Assembly: GCA_013350335.1 (NCBI GenBank)
Contig: CM023533.1
Span: 35,458,170 to 35,522,169, forward strand
Direction: 5' to 3'
Source of the DNA: Chimonanthus salicifolius
Lineage: Eukaryota > Streptophyta > Magnoliopsida > Laurales > Calycanthaceae
Length of the DNA stretch: 64,000 bases
The translations under genes and the position numbers were made by a program. The notes beneath the pieces were generated by a model. It was not told the origin of the DNA and searched no databases. It worked only from the letters and a program-made list of their open reading frames with translations. This document shows positions 1 through 11,295 of the stretch, in pieces (the stretch's first letter is position 1; each line of letters starts with the position of its first letter).

Positions 1-1482
1 TTAATGACATGAGATAAAATAAGTTTAAATGCATTAAGGAAGAATACCTTAAAATTTGTTTTGATTTTCAGTGAAAGCAACTAATTTAACAATTAGAAAT
101 ATTATAGAGAGAGCACTTTCTAAAGAAAAATAATAATTTCTTTCTGCAACTCGGTTTGTGAAAATTTTATTCAAACACTAGAAAAAAAATAATGAAACAA
201 CTTAAACCGTTCAAAGAACAAATAAAGCCTTATATACTTTGTAAAAATAATCGAGTCGATGGAATTTGAGTCATTGGTTACCTTGGTCATACAATTCAAT
301 AAAGTAAGATAAGGAAATACTGAAACCCAACTAAGAAGTGGCGGCTGTTAACTGAAACCGAAAGGGTGTATTGCATGAGGTATTCAAAGGCAACAGGGAT
401 CCGGGCGAATGGTAGGGAAGGGGTTGGGAACCAAGGAGCTTAGAGAATAGGAGGAGAGAGAGAAAGGAACAGAGGAAGTACCTTAGAACTCGATGTTGCT
501 GAAAGGCTTCAATGGCAAGGCTGGTTTCGCTAGGCAGAGAGAGATCTACGGTGGTGTTGCTTGAGAGAGAGGGACTTAGGGCTTCACGAAGTAAGTAAGG
601 GAGGATCACATGGTTTAATACAAGGGAGGGTCGGTGAGGGAAAATAGGGCTTATTGCCGTTTTAGGGGGAGGAGAGGAAAAGAAGGAATCGAATTGGGAA
701 AAAGTCCTTGTGAGATACGGGTATATGGGTTTTCGCTAACTTAAAATTTGTGAGGGGTATCAGCATGAGGGATACGAAATTTCTAAATTTGGCTTCTTGG
801 TTTGAAGATTAAATCTTTATTCATTTTAATAACACATGTAGGATTAAGTTAACCCCCTTGGATTCTAAGATACTTGACCTTAACTCACCCATATAATTTA
901 GTCTACCCTTTATCAAGTTCCTCTTCAAATCATGGAAATTCGTTCTACACATGGTTAGGTCGATCCACCACAACCATTATCAACATAGGTACTCACTAGT
1001 GATGTACACATCATCACAAAATCCAAGTATGGCATTAAAACACATTCATCATTCTTATTATATGAGTTACCCATCTAAGAATTTCAATCACAATAATGAG
1101 AATTCATTTGATACATACATTACTCATAACCATACACAAGTATGGAAAGTTATCAAGGCCCTACATTACATATCTTGGGCAATCTTGGTTTATCCTACAT
1201 TCTATCATAGTTCAACACGTCATAAATCTGTAAATTCTCAATTATACTAAACATCTAATTATAGGGAACTTGAGAAACTCATACATATGTATCTGATACA
1301 ATATATTCACATCAATCACACATATGCATAAGGAGGTCAAACTATAACCTTACCCAACTATTCATTGGAATGTGCACAAGGCAACATTCACTCAAACATT
1401 ATCACACACCTTGTGAGCATGGAATTTTACAAATATTCCCAATACTCTAAGTATATGGCATTCTCCAATTTTACCCAATGTT
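1..1482. other. Intergenic or intronic DNA, no gene recognised
   Basis: No recognisable coding domain was found. A 92-codon minus-strand reading frame at 331-609 is leucine- and serine-rich and matches no family I know, so I do not call it a gene. The rest is AT-rich with no clear repeat ends. If the RINGv gene continues leftwards, this stretch is part of its downstream intron sequence. Confidence 0.4.
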
Positions 1483-1562
1483 ATCAAACTCGAATCGTAT
1501 CGAAATTGGTCTAGGGGTGTGAATCGTGAATCGAAAATTGTAAAATCGTACGATTCATATAT
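1483..1562 (+). mobile_element. End fragment of hAT-like element (CAATGTTATC family)
   Basis: The stretch begins CAATGTTATCAAACTCGAAT and continues with GAATCGTAT, GGTCTAGGGGTGTGAATCG and further GATTC/GAATC words. It closely resembles the left end of the 950-bp element at 30297, and the ends at 40081 and 55649. Only one end is present. It abuts a LINE fragment, which suggests an insertion later cut short. Confidence 0.55.
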
Positions 1563-1960
1563 CTTCTTATTCCCATAACCATTTTGTTGACATGGGCCAT
1601 TACAGTCGGAATAGTACTCCAGACTACTTTCATCTTAGGCCCTAGGTTTGAGATCATCCAACTCTCGACAATTCCAACATCGAAGACCCATGATACTCCC
1701 ATCATACTGGCAAATTTGGACCAAAGACCTCTAACAATCGGACAACTCCCAAACAAATGATCCACATCCTCCCGTTGATTTCCGCAAAGAGTGCAGGATA
1801 GGTCATCACTAGAGTTCAAGATGCCCCTCCAATTCAGTTCCACTCTAGAAAGGATCTTCCTTTTTAGAGTGCACCACACAAATATTTGAACCTCAGGGGA
1901 GCCACTCGGAACCACGCTGATGTGGGGCCCACCAAGAGCCAAATCAACTTAAACCTCAAC
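1563..1960 (-). pseudogene. LINE ORF2 fragment: zinc-binding RT domain (zf-RVT)
   Basis: Minus-strand translation gives the standard plant LINE zf-RVT pattern: a segment like VQIFVWCTLKRKILSRVEL, then RGILN, then CTLCGNQREDVDHLFGSCP followed by a tryptophan. The paired cysteines and the DHLF..CP motif are typical of the domain between reverse transcriptase and RNase H in L1-type plant LINEs. Similarity stops near 1563, where the hAT-like end begins. No RT or RNase H is attached, so this is a small non-functional remnant. Confidence 0.85.
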
Positions 1961-2434
1961 TGAGTATAATCCTAATGAATCACCAACAAGACAAACTCGT
2001 CATCCTCATTTCCTTTATGACAACACTGCTTACCTTTATATAACAAGGGTATGAAGATAAAGTTTGTCATAAATGAAACGCCAATTAATGGCCCTAAATG
2101 ACTCCATGGGCCTAGATTGACAAATTCACTATGGCCTTTATCTGTTTATCAATTTCAGTATTGCTTCTTTGGTTATTCATTATTCCTCAAGAAATAGTAC
2201 GAGTCTTACCATCTAGCTGCCTAAATTGATGATATTTAATTGGTGATTAACACTACTTGTAATCAAAACAAAGACTCATCTTTAGAAAATAGAACATAAC
2301 TAATCTGCCTCCCCTTGAATACTTTTTGCCTTTGATGATAATCACAATGATGAATACCTTTTCCGGATTGAAGCTCATTCCGAGAAGGATATATTTCTAT
2401 TGGGAAAAAAATCTGATGGATCATCGCGGCAAAT

Positions 2435-2715
2435 TGTGAAGTTGACAAAAGTCTCACATTGCCTAGACTGAAAAATCAGTGACTCTATAGCACATGAGGC
2501 ACCCTCGTCTCAAGGGTTAGCTTTTGAAAGTGAGTTCTACCTCAAGAATGTTAACATGATTTTCTTCATGATATCAGAGCAGGCAAGAGGGTGTGAAGTT
2601 GACAAAAGTCCACATCGCCTAAACTGAAAAATCAGTGACTATATAACACTTGATGCACCCTCCTCCTTTTGAGAGTGAGTTCCACCTCAAGAATCTTAAC
2701 ATGGTTTTCTTAACA
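2435..2715 (+). mobile_element. Very short TRIM retroelement with two LTRs
   Basis: Two direct repeats, 2435-2568 and 2592-2715, both start TGTGAAGTTGACAAAAGT. They share the ACAT(T/C)GCC core, a TATA-like TATAACAC box and a terminal TTTTCTT(C/A)A segment. Between them lie only 23 bp, which start with TGATATCAGAGCAGG, a primer-binding site for tRNA-iMet (canonical TGGTATCAGAGC). Relatives occur at 27788-27923 and 31750-31969. The layout LTR-PBS-LTR with almost no internal region is that of a TRIM or SMART element. The target duplication is unclear; CAAAT flanks the left side and overlaps the right end. Confidence 0.7.
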
Positions 2716-3124
2716 AATCAATTTGATACTCTAGAACAAAGCTCAATTTGATGATGGCAATCCTTCACCTTAACTTGAGCATTATTAGAAAATTGTGGGC
2801 AAATTCATTTATTGTACGATAAACAGATGATACAGTCTATAAAATAGCAGTTAGAATATGCACACCCTTAGAATCTCTCATCCTAATGTACTTTCTTAAT
2901 TCTTCCGTACATTTCAAAGGGTCTCCTTGTCATAGTCACTTTTATGTATGAAATAGTCATTTTCATATACAAGGATATTCAAATGTTGATATGACCAGTT
3001 CTCCAGATAATCGCCATTCAAATTCAAGCTATTGTATCTTGTTTCTAGCACCTAGTCTCATGCGTAAGTTGCTTCAAAGACTATCGCCACTCCTTGTGTC
3101 GAGTCTAAAGGTGATGTATAAAGC

Positions 3125-4600
3125 AATTAATATGAAGCCCAAAAGGGGACCCCAAGCACATTGGGGCGAAACCCAAAAATACGCAAAATCCAGCGCAAGC
3201 GTGGAGCCCAATGTCGAGTTGTGGCCCAATTAATAACCATCAAGTGACAAAAGGGACCACTTTTGTTTTTATTCTACAATAGTATTCAGCTACGAGCCCA
3301 TAGCTAAGTAAAACTTCTAAATTGCTAGATTTCTTTTTTTAATCTCCACAAAGATTTAGGTAGGGTATGGTTTCCAATCTTATAACAAGTTTGTTTTATA
3401 GAAACAACTATAGTAGACCCTGAATGGACATTGTTATTGGAATTGCTTTATTTGGAAACAAAGAGGGTTCAAAACCTTGGGTCTTGATAGCCATCTTTGT
3501 GTGGTTATAGGATCCCTCATGTAGATTTGAGCCAACATTGTTACACTTGCATGGCCAAAACAAGCATCAACAGTTCTAGATCGACACTTGAATGGAGAGA
3601 AGTACCTAGGTAAAGACCAAACAATTTTTCTATCACTTCAATGTTCAAATTTGAGTATGGACTAATGTGTTTGGGTACCAAAAATTTCAAACAAGGGGCC
3701 CAAAAGAATAGGAGACCCATTGGAAATAAAATAATAAGGTCGATGAAGTAGCCAAAGGTAAACCAGAATCAAAACCAACAATGGAGAGACATGACAAGAG
3801 CACTATTGTCTTTACCTTATTTGTTGCCTTTATAAGGGGATGAGCTTCAAGTGTGACACAAGCTTTCGGTGGGTTACTAAATTGGTGACAAGTAAAAAGA
3901 CAAAGTGTGGTGCAACATTTTGTTGATGGACAAAACACAAATCCTCTTGGGAAGACCTCTAGGTCTTTAATGAGGGTGCGATAAACGATCCTAAGATGAA
4001 TACCTAAACACTCAACAAGGGCAAAGAAGAAACCCTACTAGCACTGGTGACACCCATACTGCCAAAAAGGGGGACAAGATCAATTTTGTGAAAGATCTTT
4101 ATTCTAACATGTCTCACTCTAGAAATGGCATGAGAAGATAACTTCAGGTCTAGCTCTATTTCAAGCAAGTAAGAACCGATGCAGGAGCAACCCATACAAA
4201 GCCCAAAAGAGAACCCAAGCTCAATGAGCCTAGCCCAAAATGTGTATAATCAAATCCAAGCACTGATCCCAACATCAAGTTGTGGCCCACTTGGTGCCTC
4301 GTTAAATGATATAAGGGTCCAATTTTCTTTTTATTCTAAAATATTATTTGGCTAGGATCACATAGCTAAGCAAATCTTCTAAATTCTGGGATTCTTATCT
4401 CTAAAAACTATCACCATCACCACCCAAGATTTAGGTACGACATAGTTTCCTCCATTTTTTAATGTGACAATTTATAATTTCCTATCTTATTGCAAGTTTG
4501 TTTATAGAAATATTTGTAGCAGAATGTGAATGAAGATTAGTTGTTGGAATTGTTTTGTTTTGGGGGGAAAAACAATAAAACCTTCAGTCTATTGGTGAAG
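3125..4600. repeat. Pair of diverged ~0.4-kb direct repeats
   Basis: About 3130-3500 and 4195-4590 share in the same order: AGCCCAAAAG(G/A)G(G/A)A, GTTGTGGCCCA, TTTTTATTCTA, CATAGCTAAG, AAGATTTAGGTA, GTTTATAGAAA and TTGTTGGAATTG-like words. The repeats are about 1.07 kb apart. They could be LTRs of a short degraded retroelement or an old local duplication. I found no convincing PBS or target duplication, and no protein was recognised between them. Confidence 0.5.
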
Positions 4601-5306
4601 ATTCTCCCAGTATAGAAAGCGATGGTGCACAATGTAAATTTGTGCATGACTCAAAATCAGGTGGATTAAGATCACAACACCCGTCTTTCAGTAATGTTTC
4701 TTTCCATTCAAAAGAAGGTATTACTCTGACCTACATGTGTTTTATTCAATAATAAAAAATGTGCACCTGGTTGTGAATATGGAACAAACTCACAGTGCAT
4801 GATTAACCCATATGTGAGAGACTTTTAGTCATCAACTACTCGAGCCACTTTTGTTGCATGTTAGACATGTGTCTACGTTGATTACCTATGTTAATTGATT
4901 ATGTCTATCAAAATGAGATCATGGCGATGAAGACATGTATATTTGCTGCAACTAACTGAATATGCTATTGAAATACTGTGTCAATAGCTAAAATAATAGT
5001 TCAAATTCATTGTCAGTAAATTTACTGGAACCATTTACAAGGAGCTTGATCAACCATGCAAACCTCGGATAGACTGGATTCTAAAATAGCATCCAAAGAC
5101 CAACCAAAGACCAATTAGCTTAGATGCTCTACCAAAGCCATTTCCAAATTACAACAGCAGTTTACTAATGACCACTTAAGATTGATAGGTATCTCTTCTC
5201 CAGCTTGGGTGTTGGGAGTAAAAGTTTGATCTACCCATGCCAATGTTGGAACATGACAAGATTGACTTCCCTTATACGATTCCATTAGCATGTAATTAAC
5301 ATGAAA
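4601..5306. other. No feature recognised
   Basis: AT-rich intronic-looking DNA. I see no coding domain, tandem repeat or element end in it. Confidence 0.4.
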
Positions 5307-6250
5307 TGTAATGACCCGACCCTTTTTGAGCATGACAAATGGTATCAGAGACAGGTTCAACTCTCTGACCTTATAGAGTAGGCAGTAGAGATGTGAACCA
5401 AGTTTAGAGTTGGTGCCTTGGACCAAAGTTAAAGACAAAGAGGGTCTTGTGGATCGGTGACTTCAATGATTGTCCTTATCAGCTCCGAGTAATGTTCCTT
5501 GGCTAGATGACACAGCTTCAGAGGAAAGAATGGAATGCACCATCAGAACTATTGAAGCTATGACAATGGTGTTTTTAACCGCAAGGAAATATTGAGCTTG
5601 CTATGAAGGCTAGTGGGACGGCATTTATAGCCACCAAGTGTTTGGGTGTAATGGTTTGATGAGAGCCTTGACAGCGTTGGTAGGGATCTGAGAGTGAATA
5701 TAGAGTTTGGTGAACTCAAGTTGAAAGTTGTTGTTGATTGAGGTTGGAGCAGTGTTAAGTGTAGGAGTGTGGAGAGTGATTCCGGAATTGTGAGGGAATG
5801 AGTGTGGAGATCACCTGAGTTCCTAGAGGATTGTTGTTTTGTTGGATAGGTCGTGTGACCCGAATTGAGAGGAAAAAAAAGCAGATGTCTTTAGTTTTAG
5901 GTCAACTTTGGATGTGAAAAGGCAATCTTGGTTGTAAAAGACATCAATAGATGGCGTACCTCGTAGGATTGTGAGCATTGAGATTGCAATCTAGGTCTTA
6001 GGTGATTTGAATTTCAGGAACGAAATTCCTTCAAGGGGGGTAGTTTTTAATGATCCAACCCTTTTTGGTAATCAATGACCAGACTAGATTCGACTGCGGC
6101 CTTGATAAAGACTGGTTGATTTATCTTTATCAAGTCTTCATCTATAAAATAAAATTCCGGTGCTGCCACAATGGTTACCACATTGCATCCATTTCTCTTC
6201 TTTCTCACTCTCTTTTCAATGCATGTCCAACACTCCAAAGCCAAATCTTC
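5307..6250 (+). mobile_element. Internally deleted Ty3/gypsy-like element
   Basis: A 5' LTR stub TGTAATGACCCGACCC is followed by AATGGTATCAGAGACAGG at about 5336, a tRNA-iMet primer-binding site. At 6017-6045 the motif GGAACGAAATTCCTTCAAG plus GGGGGGTAG is the polypurine tract that ends many plant gypsy elements (the usual form is GACGAAATTCTTTTAAGGGG). A 3' LTR follows, starting near 6047 with TAATGATCCAACCC and containing TATAAAAT. The roughly 700-bp internal part encodes nothing recognisable, so this is a non-autonomous or deleted copy. Both LTRs are incomplete or diverged. Confidence 0.6.
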
Positions 6251-6522
6251 GTGTAGTACTAACTTTTAAAGGCAGTACCCTCATAATGAATATTCTTGGG
6301 AAGATAATATTTACAAAATGACAGTTTAAAATATAACTTCTTTTAACATTTGTAAGGTATTTGCACAAAAAATCAGTCAGTCCAGCTTCTTAGAGGTTGC
6401 CATCGTGTCACCATCCAAGTTATGCAATAGTTTCTTGAAGGCCCCACAATATGCTTATGAGTTTATTGTAAGAGGGAAAAATAGATGCGAAAAATGAAAG
6501 TAGGCATACTGCATTTTATTAC

Positions 6523-6841
6523 CTGGTCAACTGTGAATTTGAGCTCTGGCTAATTCGAGGCTGTCTATTATCCCTCTGAATAGAACTCTGCATCCGAAAA
6601 AATATCACGGGTAAATTGAGAATCTCTTGCCCACAAACATCACATGTCTTGTTGCCTTTTATGCTGAACCACTTCACTGCACATTCTTCATGCATCAGGC
6701 TGAGAGCACCTCTGCAACTGCATTGCAACTTAAGAGAACTTCCTCCTTCACAAAGTCCATCAAGACACACCCTGCAAACTGCATCCTCTTCGGGAATCTC
6801 TTCATCGCCATCTTCCAAATGAGCAGGATTTATTTGACTGC
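6523..6841 (-). CDS. RINGv (MARCH-like) E3 ligase, RING-CH exon
   Basis: This exon encodes a complete RINGv zinc finger of C4HC3 type: CRVC, then QCSC about 17 residues on, MHEEC giving His and Cys, and CDVC. These are followed by GQEILNLPV, the signature of the plant RING/FYVE/PHD (MARCH-like) family. The acidic lead-in DGDEEIPEEDA is also typical. Such proteins are membrane-anchored E3 ubiquitin ligases. The acceptor is CCAAG|GC at 6842/6841; the leftover G of the exon at 17344 completes the first codon, whereas the alternative CAG four bases on would create a stop. The donor is ACCAG|GTAATA at 6523/6522. In relatives the next exon starts near VWQD and encodes membrane spans. I did not find it between 1 and 6520, so it may be off the left edge. 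Confidence 0.9.
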
Positions 6842-7233
6842 CTTGGTAAATGTTCAAGTACATGACAAAAGATGCAAACAAAAAATTCAGATGACGAAAG
6901 CAATTGCACGTGCCAAGAATCATATTATGGATACTGAACATCTTGGTGACATGCTGTTTTGTCCAACTTTTAATATCGGTGACTGTTATTGTATCTTTTG
7001 GAAGGAAGAAAAGGCAAATCAGTTTAGCGCATTTGCAACTAACAGTTTCCACTTTCAGCAATGCTACAAATGCACACTTCAATTATGCTGCCAATATATT
7101 CAATTCAAAAGCTTCCAATTCTGGAGGCACTGGTGCACCATCTAGAAGTACATAACTTAAGAGTCAGCAAGTGTTTTCAAATAGAGGCCATTTTTTTATA
7201 GCAGGTAGAAAAGAGACTTGAGAACTAAGAGAG

Positions 7234-8557
7234 ATGAGAGGAAATGGGAAGGAAAGTACAAAGCAGGAGAGAGATGCAGGCGGTCAAGGAGACCAGCAGA
7301 GGGACCAGAGGGGCTCAGAGCAACCGCAGCAAGGGGGCAGGATTCAGGTAACCGGACGGCGACAGCAGGCAATGGAGGGCGATGTTTCAATCACTCTGTT
7401 TGTAGCGAATCTGCCGGAATTGACGACCAGAAGCTGGCTGCAGGGCTTTCTCAGAAAATGGGGAATGGTGAAAGATGTCTTCATCCCAAGGAAGAAGGAA
7501 TCGGCAAGACGGGTATTTGGCTTTGTCAAAATAGCTAAAGCAGGCAAAGAGAGCCATCAATGGGCTTAATGGAACCCTGTTGGATTGAAAGGGATTGCCA
7601 GTTAACCCAGCCCATTTTGGAAGAACAGAGAAACCTTCTAAGTCAAGGAACAGAGGGGAAGAAAACAGAAACATGAAATTTACAGCTGAAACTAAAGGAA
7701 AAAGATGGGCGGACATCGTCGGAGAATTTTTAGCAAAAGGGGGAAAGGGGACAGACAGGGAAAGGAAATGCTTAAACCTGGACAGCAAAGTCACTGAGTT
7801 GATGACGGACCAGGATGATGAAAAAGGGATCAAGGAATGGCTCTCAAGAGTTGTGGTGATTTCTCTAGTTGGACGTCTTCCTATGGGTGAGATTTCTCAC
7901 CTCCTGACTAGGGAGGGCTTCAACGATCATTACATCTGCATGATTGGAGATAACTGCTTCCTCGTAAGCCTGAAGACGGAGGAGGCGAGAAGACTCAAAA
8001 AAACCCTTCAATGTCTCGGAAGGATTCGGATCTTGGGAAGCGGCGACCCAATCTTTTTGTACACTCGAGGAGGACATGGGGGCTACGGCTTTCCAATCCA
8101 GGGCTGGTCGGAAAAACTAACAAAGACCTTCGTTAACCAGATCGGAAAACTTGTTGAAATCAACGGCAGAAATCTCAGAAAGGGAGGATTGTTCCGCTCT
8201 AAGAATTCTCGTGGACATGAGAGCCCAAGACGAAATACTAACACATGCTCTTGAATGGAGAGTCTTGTTGTCTCGACCAAGGAAGATTTGTAAGTCTCCT
8301 TCAATCAAATGGATCTAGGGCTGGAGTCCTCTGTGGAAGGCCAGTATCCTCCGTTGGAGAGAGCAGAGAGTCGACCATTGGAATCTGAGAGATGTGGAAG
8401 CCATACACGAGATGAGGAGCAAGCAAGGGTTGCAGGGGACGATGATGTGGCAGATGAAGATAGTGGAAGAGTTGTGGTGGAGGAAGAGGAAGAGTCTAGA
8501 GGAGACTTTCTAGGTTCGGCAGATGGTTTTAAATTACTTTCCCAAATAGGGAAGTAA
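7234..8557 (+). pseudogene. LINE ORF1 with RRM-like domain, frameshifted
   Basis: The first frame contains SITLFVANLPELTTRSWL then LRKWGMVKDVFIPRKK and RRVFGFVKI. These are spaced like the beta-strand motifs RNP2 and RNP1 of an RNA-recognition motif, as in ORF1 of many plant L1 LINEs. A frameshift near 7560 moves to a second frame (7595-8254) with KRWADIVGEF and a DUF4283-like stretch GISHLL-type region, then an acidic third piece (8309-8557, VVVEEEEESRGDF). ORF1 binds element RNA in L1 biology. At least two frame breaks make it non-functional. Confidence 0.7.
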
Positions 8558-9522
8558 CCACAGTGTTTCGCACGTGCAACGAAAGTGCCTCATGCAACTC
8601 TCTGGGACTAACTCATGGGCCAACCAATCAGGTAAGGACCGAAGCTCCCAGGTAGCCAATTGGGCCAGGCCATAAGGGCCCAAAAGGGATTCAAGGATCG
8701 GGCCGAATTCATAGGGCCCAAGAACTCAATGGGCCATCTCAACCCAGGCCCACAGGAAGCATTTTATCCCTCTGGACTGGGCAGTCAGGACAAACGAAGA
8801 GGGAAGGAAAGGGGAAGGAAAGAATCGTTGGATCAACAGGAGCCAACTGCGGCGATTCGAGAGCAACAAACTCAGAGTGGAAAAAAAAATCCTTGCCCAT
8901 GGAATCCATTGATAGCGACAATGGCATAGATGGAAATTGTCACATGGACGAATGAAGAGGCCGAGGCCTACGCCGGTCACGCAAAAGAAGGCGAGGATTG
9001 TGGCTAGCATCTTGACAAGGAAGGGACTGGGTCTAATGTCGGTCTTGCAGAAGAAGGCAAAGACTGCTGCCAATCCCCAGTTGTTGATGGTTGTCGTCAG
9101 TTTTCGGAGAACGAGAGGATGGAGACAGTTGATCCTTACCCAGGAAAAAGAAGTGGATATGCCAAAGGGAATAGTAACGTCACCCACGGCAGGTAGTGGC
9201 GACAACAGTGACAAAGCAAAGTGCTGCAAAAGTAGTAGGGATTATACACTTCTCGACAGTGGACTTCAGGCTTTGTAGAGTAGGGGCTATTCCAGAAAGG
9301 ATGGGGTGGAAATCCTAAAGGCACTGGGGATTCATTTCACTAATGAAAATGAAGCCGAAACAGCGCTTAGGTGGGTTGAAGGAAAAGACAGATCCTCATC
9401 TTCGATCACTTCATCAAGAAGAAGCTTCAGACCATCTCTTATGGGGAGAAACAAATTCTTTAAAATTCACTATTACCAAAAAACGGTTTGAAACGAAGAA
9501 AGGGAGCTTTCAGTGGTTATCA
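8558..9522 (+). pseudogene. LINE ORF1/ORF2 junction, heavily decayed
   Basis: Short overlapping frames with basic, glutamine- and lysine-rich stretches (for example KRPRPTPVTQKKARI and TKGLGLMSVLQKK-like text) resemble the hydrophilic tail of LINE ORF1. There is no intact frame. Assignment rests on position between ORF1 and the endonuclease start. Confidence 0.45.
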
Positions 9523-10145
9523 ATGAGGATCGTCACATGGAACGATACGCAGGTTCATCGCAAAACACAAGGTGGATATCCTCTTCATCCAAGAGTCGAA
9601 AAGGGAAGAGATCTCATCAACAATAATTAGAAAAATGTGGGGTAGAAGTGAAGTTGAATTCTTTGACAAACCTTCGACAGGGCAATCTGATGGCTTGATC
9701 AGTCTATGGAATCTAATGATCTTGGAAGTGACAAATAGGAGAATGGATCTTCATTCCATTTCAGTGAAAGGAAAATTGAGAAATGAAGGTTTGGAGGTCG
9801 GTTTGACAAATGTATATGGCCCCAATGTTAGAAATGAAAGAAAGGGTCTTTTATTGGAACTACAGGAGGAAAAAGGGAAGCGGATACACCAGGGCAATGC
9901 AGCATTTCTCTTATTTCATTAAAAGGAATGAATTCTTTATAGATTACAGAGGGGGACAAAATGCCAAATTCTTCCATAGGCTAGCAAGTGTTAGGAGAGT
10001 GGATAATTGCATCAATTCTATGTGGTGGAGGGTAGGAGAGTGGTGGATAACGAAGGAATCAAGGAGGCGGTACGACGGTACTTCTCTAGCATTTCCCACC
10101 CTTCATCAGATCACTTGCCCAAGCAGCACTCTCCCACGCTTGTGA
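9523..10145 (+). pseudogene. LINE ORF2: endonuclease start and RT lead segment
   Basis: ORF2 begins at 9523 with MRIVTWN, the usual start of the APE-like endonuclease of plant LINEs. After a small deletion the frame continues with DILFIQESKREEI, a glutamate-containing motif of the endonuclease, then DGLISLWN and LTNVYGPN. The motif for the catalytic histidine is missing. From about 9950 the text NAKFFHRLASVRRVDNCI, then GIKEAVRRYFSSI, matches the region just before RT. The large gap between the two shows an internal deletion. Non-functional. Confidence 0.85.
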
Positions 10146-10566
10146 CTCCTGGCCCCCCCTCACCTTGGCATGGCTCCTCATCGCCCTTTTGCGGTATCTC
10201 CTCCTTTTTACCATTCTTTTCCTCCTTTGATTTATCTAATTGTGGTTTGTTCGGTTGGTCTTCTTGTGATGTAGCTCAGGTACAAGCCTAGTATCGTAGT
10301 GACCTACCCATCAATTTACTTCTATGATTCTATTGAGGATAGCGGCAGGGTCAATGCAGACATCTCATCCTGGGTTTCTTCTACATCATCAGCTTTCGAG
10401 TTCACTCTACTTTTTGGCATCCAGCGATAGGAGGGGGTCGACTCTCCTATTACGAGCTTCCGAGCATATAGACACTCCCCGTTTTGTTGGAAATACCATA
10501 GCGGATAGTACATCTTTCGGATTATCTCTCCGAGTATCATCTTACTTGAACTCTCCTCCTTTTTTT
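10146..10566. other. Unidentified segment replacing LINE RT
   Basis: C- and T-rich stretch (GACTCCTGGCCCCCCCTCAC, later CTCCTTTTTTTTTTGTCAAC) with no LINE reading frame, lying exactly where reverse transcriptase should be. It may be filler captured during double-strand break repair or a fragment of another element. No domain recognised. Confidence 0.35.
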
Positions 10567-10579
10567 TTTGTCAACGTAT

Positions 10580-10841
10580 CACTACCTTGAGGTCTTCTGT
10601 ACTCCCTACAAGCTAAGGTGCAGGACTATCATTGAAAGGGGTGCCACCATTTGGAATCTTCACTTCAGAATGCCACTAAGAGTCTTAAAGCAAGGAAGTC
10701 TTGAGGAGTTGGTAACATTACTAGGGGAGTTCCCTATTGTTCGAGAGGAGGAGGATGAAGGATTTGGACAAGAGTCTCTTCGAGGGAGTTCTCAGTAAAG
10801 GATACGATTAGATTAGCCCTACTCGAACCAAATGATGAGAA
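10580..10841 (+). pseudogene. LINE ORF2 linker between RT and zf-RVT
   Basis: The frame reads ATIWNLHFRMPLRVLKQ, then ELVTLLGEFPIVREEEDE, then (with a shift) FSVKDTIRLALL. The better-preserved LINE at 29,300-29,460 has the same order, with LEELPLSLEEEDELVWTG. The TRIM insertion at 10847 then interrupts it, and the frame resumes at 15167. Confidence 0.75.
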
Positions 10842-11295
10842 TGACCTGTAACGATCCATCCTGCAAGCACAAGATTGTCCGCTTTGAGCCCACAGGGGCC
10901 CGCACGACTTTGCATTGGCAAGCGAACCCAAGGTTGCTCCCAAAGACCTTGTGCTAGCAGGAGAAGAGATTTCAACTTATATCCCATAGAACAACTCTCC
11001 TCATAGGCGATGTGGGACAAGTAGTGCCCAATGAAGCACCGATGCAGGTACGCGTATCGAATACGACACGTATCCGATACGGGGACACGGCAAATTTTGA
11101 AAAACTAGGATACCAGTGCGGCGGGATACACCGAATTAAAAAATTATAATATATATATAAAATAAATTCAAACATTTACAAAAAAAATCATAAATTGTAC
11201 TATAAGATAAAAAGAGTCAATATTTTAACAAATACTAAATTACTAAGTACATGATAAGAAATATAAATCACTCACAAAATACATGTTATTACTTA

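Noticed and set aside
331..609. 92-codon minus-strand frame rich in Leu and Ser
   Set aside because: No family resemblance, no splice or promoter context; plausible by chance at this size.
951..1250. 99-codon plus-strand frame
   Set aside because: His/Tyr/Ser-rich text from CAT-rich repetitive DNA; no domain.
5115..5438. 107-codon minus-strand frame
   Set aside because: It crosses the LTR and primer-binding site of a gypsy-like element and has no conserved motif.
6842..7082. N-terminal 80 codons of the long minus frame containing the RINGv domain
   Set aside because: This part lies upstream of the splice acceptor and reads as intron; the real upstream coding sequence is the exon at 17344-17464.
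6627..7155. Plus-strand frames of up to 172 codons over the RINGv exon
   Set aside because: Antisense shadows of the RINGv exon and its upstream intron.
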